From Alistipes sp. (GTDB lineage Bacteria > Bacteroidota > Bacteroidia > Bacteroidales > Rikenellaceae), in assembly GCA_017628595.1 (NCBI GenBank), contig JAGBYV010000326.1, positions 1 to 10,622 on the forward strand: a stretch of DNA of 10,622 nucleotides, written 5' to 3'. A model generated the notes under the pieces. The model was given only the letters and a program-made list of their open reading frames with translations, did not search any database and was not told the origin of the DNA. Of this stretch, positions 7,032 to 10,622 are shown piece by piece (position 1 is the stretch's first letter; each line of letters opens with the position of its first letter). The position numbers and the translations under genes were made by a program.

Positions 7032-7568
7032 ATGAAAAAACAACTCCTTATCCTATTATTTGCTCTGACTGCCTATACAGCCTCAGCACAAAACGATTTG
7101 AAGAATCAACCTATGCTGCCACTGCCCCACAAGGTGGAGAACGTGACGCTGAAGGATGTGAACAACGAGCCTATGACGTTGCCATTCTTCGGTGAGAAGA
7201 ACATCATCTTCTTCTATATCGACCCCGACAAGCACAAGCAGAACGAGGCGCTGACCTACGAGATGGAGCGACGCCACACCTGCACAGGCCCCAACATCGA
7301 GGGTTTTGGTATTTTGAACCTCAAGGATACGATGCTGCCCAATGCTCTGATCCGCACGATGGCTCGCAAGCGCACGGAGAAGAACAAGGCAATCGTGCTG
7401 ACGGACGACAACCGCACACTGGCACGAGCTTGGGGTCTGGGCGACTGCAACAACTGCTTTGCGCTGATCGTGGTGAGCAAGCAGGGCGAGCTGATATATT
7501 GCAAAAAAGGAGAGTTAACCCCGAAGGAGCAGGATGAATTCTTTGAGTTCATCGAGGCTTACCGATAA
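7032..7568 (+). CDS. Secreted thioredoxin-fold protein, YtfJ-like
   Basis: This is a 178-residue protein with a clear signal peptide (KKQ, then LLILLFALTAYTASA, cleaved near residue 19-20), so it is exported to the periplasm or beyond. The mature part looks like a thioredoxin-like fold of the YtfJ type: NIIFFYIDPDKHKQNEAL at the place where thioredoxins carry CxxC, then IVLTDDNRTLARAWGL and ALIVVSKQGELIYCKKGEL as the second half. The usual N-terminal CxxC is missing. Instead, Cys139-Asn-Asn-Cys142 lies just before the strand that precedes the last helix, with further cysteines at 84 and 157. Family assignment is by pattern only. The ATG at 7032 is chosen over the upstream TTG at 6996 because of the signal peptide and the -7 box. 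The next gene starts after 5 bp. Confidence 0.72.
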   Translation: MKKQLLILLFALTAYTASAQNDLKNQPMLPLPHKVENVTLKDVNNEPMTLPFFGEKNIIFFYIDPDKHKQNEALTYEMERRHTCTGPNIEGFGILNLKDTMLPNALIRTMARKRTEKNKAIVLTDDNRTLARAWGLGDCNNCFALIVVSKQGELIYCKKGELTPKEQDEFFEFIEAYR

Positions 7569-7573
7569 ATAAA

Positions 7574-8749
7574 GTGAATGTAAATGCGGTCATACGTCGA
7601 ATCCTCCTGCCGGTGCTCTGTTTGGCATCGGCTATGAGTTCGTATGCCCAGCATATCGACTATATGGCCGTGCAGAGGGCTCTGGATCGCGCATCACAGC
7701 CTACGCTGTGGCAGCGCATAGCCTCTCGCATGTCGATGCCTATGATATCGAGCGAGAAGGTGCAGCTCAGTGCCCACGCAGGCATAGCCTACACCGCAGA
7801 GACCAACCTGGCGCTTACGCTTACGGGCTCGGCCACCTATCGCACCCGCGAACACTATCCCCAATCTTCGGCACACGCAACCGCAATGGCATCCATCGAA
7901 GGGTTCTATCGCGTAGCACTCGGTGGCGAGCATCTCTTTGGCAGTGGCAATGGCCGACTGATCTATGACGCTGGCGTGGCATCGCTACCCATCCGCTTCT
8001 GGGGATTGGGCTATGAGGCTGCCACCAGCAATCAGCGCTCACGATATACCCACCTTATAGCAAATGGCACGGCCACATATCTGCATCACATCGCAGGTGG
8101 TCTGCACCTTGGTGCCGGAGTGGATCTACGCTACGGCAAGGGGCATAACTTCGAGCCGCTGGCCGAGGAGTATCTCCACAAGGCTGGACAAAACGTATTG
8201 AGCACATATACTACGGGCCTATCGCTCACCGCGCGCTACGACAGGCGCGACAACGCATACAACCCTTCGCGTGGCATATACCTCTCGCTCACGGGCGAGG
8301 TGCGTCCCAAGGCTCTGGGCAGCTTCAATCAGACGCTGTGGCACGTGACGGCACAGGCCAACCTCTACCAGTCGCTATGGCAAGGTGCTGTGGCGGCGCT
8401 CGACCTCTATGGCGACGCATGGTCGTCGGCTACGCCGTGGTTCTACTGGCCCATGATGGGTGGTCAGAGCCGCATGCGAGGCTACTACTACGGTCGCTAC
8501 ACCAACAGCAAGATGGCTACGGCACAGTTAGAGCTGCGCCAGCAGGTATGGGGAGCAATAGGCGTTGTGGCGTGGGGAGGTGCCGGAACGGTGTTCTCGT
8601 CGCTCAAGACCTTCGACTGGGGCGAGATTCTGCCCACCTACGGAGTGGGTCTGCGCCTGAAGGCTGGAGAGCGCACGGCGCTGCGCATAGACTATGGTCT
8701 GGGGCGCCGATGCAGCGGCATAATAATTAATGTAAACGAAGCATTCTAA
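7574..8749 (+). CDS. Omp85-family outer-membrane beta-barrel lacking POTRA domains
   Basis: This is a 391-residue protein with a signal peptide (RRILLPVLCLASAMSSYA, cleaved near residue 25-26), then a short linker and a beta-barrel of the BamA/TamA (surface antigen D15) type. Diagnostic parts are RYDRRDNAYNPSRGIYLSL (221-239), the conserved RGY of the barrel loop in RMRGYYYGRY (300-309), GVGLRLKAGERTALRIDYGLG (357-377) and a terminal phenylalanine after IIINVNEAF. Too few residues precede the barrel for even one POTRA domain plus barrel, so it is unlikely to be BamA or TamA itself. POTRA-less Omp85 proteins are known from Bacteroidota, but their role is not established to my knowledge. The start is a GTG at 7574, 5 bp after the previous stop, and gives the full signal peptide. 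The stop overlaps the next ATG by one base. Confidence 0.85.
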   Translation: MNVNAVIRRILLPVLCLASAMSSYAQHIDYMAVQRALDRASQPTLWQRIASRMSMPMISSEKVQLSAHAGIAYTAETNLALTLTGSATYRTREHYPQSSAHATAMASIEGFYRVALGGEHLFGSGNGRLIYDAGVASLPIRFWGLGYEAATSNQRSRYTHLIANGTATYLHHIAGGLHLGAGVDLRYGKGHNFEPLAEEYLHKAGQNVLSTYTTGLSLTARYDRRDNAYNPSRGIYLSLTGEVRPKALGSFNQTLWHVTAQANLYQSLWQGAVAALDLYGDAWSSATPWFYWPMMGGQSRMRGYYYGRYTNSKMATAQLELRQQVWGAIGVVAWGGAGTVFSSLKTFDWGEILPTYGVGLRLKAGERTALRIDYGLGRRCSGIIINVNEAF

Positions 8750-10422
8750 TGATACGCAAGACGTTTCTAAACCCACAACTGATGGCCTGTGCGCTCATCG
8801 CGGCGCTGATGCTACCCGTTGTGATTCTGACATATACCGAACACAACCCATTCTGGGTGGCACTATCGGCACTGCTCCTGCCACTCGGATTCTACACCAT
8901 ACTGGCTGCCTTGTCACGCCGCTCGGGCGCAATGACCTGGTGGGCATTTCCATTTATCTTCTTCAGTGCCTTTCAGGTGGTGCTATCCTATCTGTTTGGC
9001 AACTCGGTTGTGGCAGCCGATATGTTCCTAAACCTCACGACCACCAACACGGGCGAGGCGGGCGAGCTGCTGGCCAACATCTACCCCTCGGTGATAGCCG
9101 TATTTGTGATATATCTGCCGCTACTGTATCTGGCTACGCAGCACATCATAAGCAAGGTCAGTCTGGGCGATAGGATGCGCCGCAGGATGATAATCGGAGG
9201 TGCGGCGACTCTGCTCGCAGGTTGCATTACACTCTTTGCCGGATGCTACAGTGAGGTGCGCAAGACACTGCGCGACGAGGTCTTTCCCATCAACGTGGCC
9301 TACAATATGGCGCTTGCAATATCGGAGGCACACAAGATAGCCAACTTCCACACCACAAGCGAAGGCTTCAGCTTCGAGGCCGAGCGAGATGCGGAGCCCG
9401 AGGAGCGGGAGATTTACGTTATGGTTATCGGTGAGGCGGCACGTGCAGCCTCGTGGCAGATGTATGGCTACGAGCGAGAGACCAACCCCCTGCTCTCGCA
9501 GCGCGACGATATAGTACTCTTCCGACAGATAACAACGCAGAGCAACACCACCCACAAAAGCGTGCCGTTGATGCTCTCGTCGGTGCATACCTCCGAGCAC
9601 GCGGAGCTATTCCGTCGCAAGGGTATGCCGGCACTGTTCAAGGAGGCGGGCTTCAAGACATACTTCATATCGAATCAGGTGCCGCAGGGAGCTATGATCG
9701 ACCACCTGGCCGGCGATAGCGACGTGGTGGAGTATCTGCCCGCACTGCAGCACGACTACTCTACGGTGGATGCTCTGAAGCGCATCATCAAGGAGGATCG
9801 CGCCGAGCGACTGCTCATCATCCTGCACACCTACGGCTCGCACTTCAGCTATCATCAGCGCTATCCGCGCGAGTGGTCCCACTTCACACCCGATGACGAT
9901 GTGGCCATCCTGCGCAAGAACGCCCTTATGATACGCAACGCCTACGACAACTCGACACTCTACACGGATTATGTTCTCAACTCCGTGATCGAGACGCTGG
10001 CTGCCGAGAACGCCTGCACGGCAATGCTCTACTGTGCCGATCACGGCGAAGATCTCTTCGACGATGTGCAGGGACGTTTTCTGCACGCCTCACCCACCAC
10101 GACCTACTACCAGCTGCACGTAGCCTCGCTGGCGTGGTTCTCACCCCGCTATCGGGAGCTCTTCCCCGTAAAGGCCACTGCAGCCCACGCAAATGCTGCG
10201 GCTGTGGCAACTACACACTCCCTGTTCCACACCATGGCCGATGTGGCATCGATTGGCTCGCCATATGTACTGGAGGGTGCTTCGCTCGTAAGTCCCCATT
10301 TCGACAATTCGGCCAAGCGCTACTACCTGAGCGACCACAATGAGGCCATAGAGCTCAATGAGGAGATAGGCATCGACGCCCATCAGTCGTCGTTGCTTGA
10401 GCGGGCGGGGGTCGAGCTATAG
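8749..10422 (+). CDS. EptA/MCR-like phosphoethanolamine transferase (inner membrane)
   Basis: This 557-residue protein has five hydrophobic segments at about 10-30, 34-56, 63-85, 111-135 and 147-166, followed by a periplasmic alkaline-phosphatase-type domain. Enzymes of this family move phosphoethanolamine from phosphatidylethanolamine to lipid A or other envelope glycans. By hand alignment with MCR-1, the key residues are present: Glu229 in VIGEAARAASWQMYGYERET, nucleophile Thr268 in SNTTHKSVPLMLS, His365 in GSHFSYHQRYP, Asp431-His432 in CADHGEDL and His446 in FLHASP. The cysteines flanking the nucleophile in EptA/MCR are Gln264 and Leu274 here. The ATG overlaps the previous stop (TAATG), suggesting coupled translation. 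The acceptor could be lipid A or another glycan; the sequence does not tell, and a family member with a different head group cannot be excluded. A terminator follows. Confidence 0.88.
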   Translation: MIRKTFLNPQLMACALIAALMLPVVILTYTEHNPFWVALSALLLPLGFYTILAALSRRSGAMTWWAFPFIFFSAFQVVLSYLFGNSVVAADMFLNLTTTNTGEAGELLANIYPSVIAVFVIYLPLLYLATQHIISKVSLGDRMRRRMIIGGAATLLAGCITLFAGCYSEVRKTLRDEVFPINVAYNMALAISEAHKIANFHTTSEGFSFEAERDAEPEEREIYVMVIGEAARAASWQMYGYERETNPLLSQRDDIVLFRQITTQSNTTHKSVPLMLSSVHTSEHAELFRRKGMPALFKEAGFKTYFISNQVPQGAMIDHLAGDSDVVEYLPALQHDYSTVDALKRIIKEDRAERLLIILHTYGSHFSYHQRYPREWSHFTPDDDVAILRKNALMIRNAYDNSTLYTDYVLNSVIETLAAENACTAMLYCADHGEDLFDDVQGRFLHASPTTTYYQLHVASLAWFSPRYRELFPVKATAAHANAAAVATTHSLFHTMADVASIGSPYVLEGASLVSPHFDNSAKRYYLSDHNEAIELNEEIGIDAHQSSLLERAGVEL

Positions 10423-10428
10423 ACAAAA

Positions 10429-10470
10429 AAAAGAGGCTGCTACGTGGTGAGCAACCTCTTTTCTTTTTTT
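10429..10470. terminator. Bidirectional terminator after the Ept-like gene
   Basis: AAAAGAGG (10429-10436) and TGCT (10438-10441) pair with AGCA (10450-10453) and CCTCTTTT (10455-10462) across one C/A mismatch, with an 8-nt loop. A-rich sequence on the left (10425-10432) and a T-rich tract to 10470 allow it to work for both the plus-strand operon and the converging histone-like gene on the right. Confidence 0.85.
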
Positions 10471-10492
10471 AAGACGTAAGTAAAGGCCGAAA

Positions 10493-10622
10493 TTATTTCT
10501 TAGCCTCCTCTACAGATACCTTACGGAACTCCTTCAAAAGCTTTGTAAGCTCCAAAGCAGCCTTGCGAGCGCGAGTACCTGCTGCCTTATTATTCTTCTC
10601 CACCTGAGCGGCGGCATTTACC
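10493..10622 (-). CDS. Histone H1-like protein (Hc1 family), C-terminal part
   Basis: Only the last 42 codons and the TAA stop are inside the window; the start lies beyond the right edge. The visible protein is lysine- and alanine-rich and includes AQVEKNNKAAGTRARKAALE, LTKLLKEFRKVSVEEAKK and the stop. This matches the short histone H1-like proteins of Bacteroidota related to chlamydial Hc1, which are about 60 residues long. They are thought to bind DNA in the nucleoid. It converges on the envelope operon and shares its terminator. Confidence 0.85.
   Translation of the reverse strand, partial: VNAAAQVEKNNKAAGTRARKAALELTKLLKEFRKVSVEEAKK

Noticed and set aside
7574..8749. The Omp85 barrel as BamA or TamA.
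   Set aside because: There are no POTRA domains and the length is only about that of a barrel; the essential BamA would be about twice as long.
9607..10086. A 159-codon open frame on the minus strand inside the phosphoethanolamine transferase gene, and similar antisense frames in rhaB, rhaA and rhaT.
   Set aside because: They lie wholly inside well-recognised genes, have no family features, and long antisense frames are expected in G+C-rich genes.
1..10622. CRISPR arrays, tRNA or rRNA genes, insertion sequences, phage or integration sites.
   Set aside because: No regularly spaced repeats, cloverleaf-like sequences, transposase or integrase genes, or terminal repeats were seen by eye; the window looks like ordinary core chromosome.

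Overview
The window looks like a chromosomal segment of a member of the Bacteroidota, most likely order Bacteroidales. Supporting evidence is the TAnnTTTG-type -7 promoter boxes in front of several genes, the lack of strong Shine-Dalgarno sequences (leaders are AT-rich instead), signal peptides ending in Ala-Gln, a histone H1-like protein at the right edge, and a rhamnose operon ending in an AraC-type regulator gene as in gut Bacteroides. The genes are fairly G+C-rich against AT-rich spacers, which would suit an Alistipes-like or related gut genus, but the genus is a guess.

Layout: (1) 1-1238, minus strand: a small cysteine-rich YgbA-like gene (nitrous oxide-stimulated promoter family) lies 19 bp upstream of glyA (serine hydroxymethyltransferase), which runs off the left edge. 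(2) 1239-1593: a divergent, mostly AT-rich spacer with a -7 box for each side, a long direct repeat and a perfect palindrome in front of the rhamnose operon. (3) 1594-6276, plus strand: rhaB (kinase), rhaA (isomerase), rhaT (H+ symporter) and an AraC-family regulator, tightly packed and closed by a strong bidirectional terminator. (4) 6340-6810, minus strand: a low-molecular-weight protein tyrosine phosphatase with its own promoter. (5) 7032-10422, plus strand: a secreted thioredoxin-fold (YtfJ-like) protein, an Omp85-type outer-membrane barrel without POTRA domains, and an EptA/MCR-like phosphoethanolamine transferase, with gaps of 5 bp and -1 bp, followed by a terminator. (6) 10493 to the right edge, minus strand: the C-terminal part of a histone H1-like (Hc1) protein.

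How the genes work together: RhaT would import L-rhamnose, RhaA would isomerise it to L-rhamnulose and RhaB would phosphorylate it. The aldolase and lactaldehyde-processing genes usually found in such operons are absent here. The AraC-type protein is the obvious candidate to act on the 18-bp repeats placed just upstream of the rhaB -7 box. The 7032-10422 cluster looks like an envelope operon (periplasmic redox-like protein, outer-membrane barrel, inner-membrane enzyme with a periplasmic catalytic domain). Its combined function is not known to me, and it is the best candidate for something undescribed.
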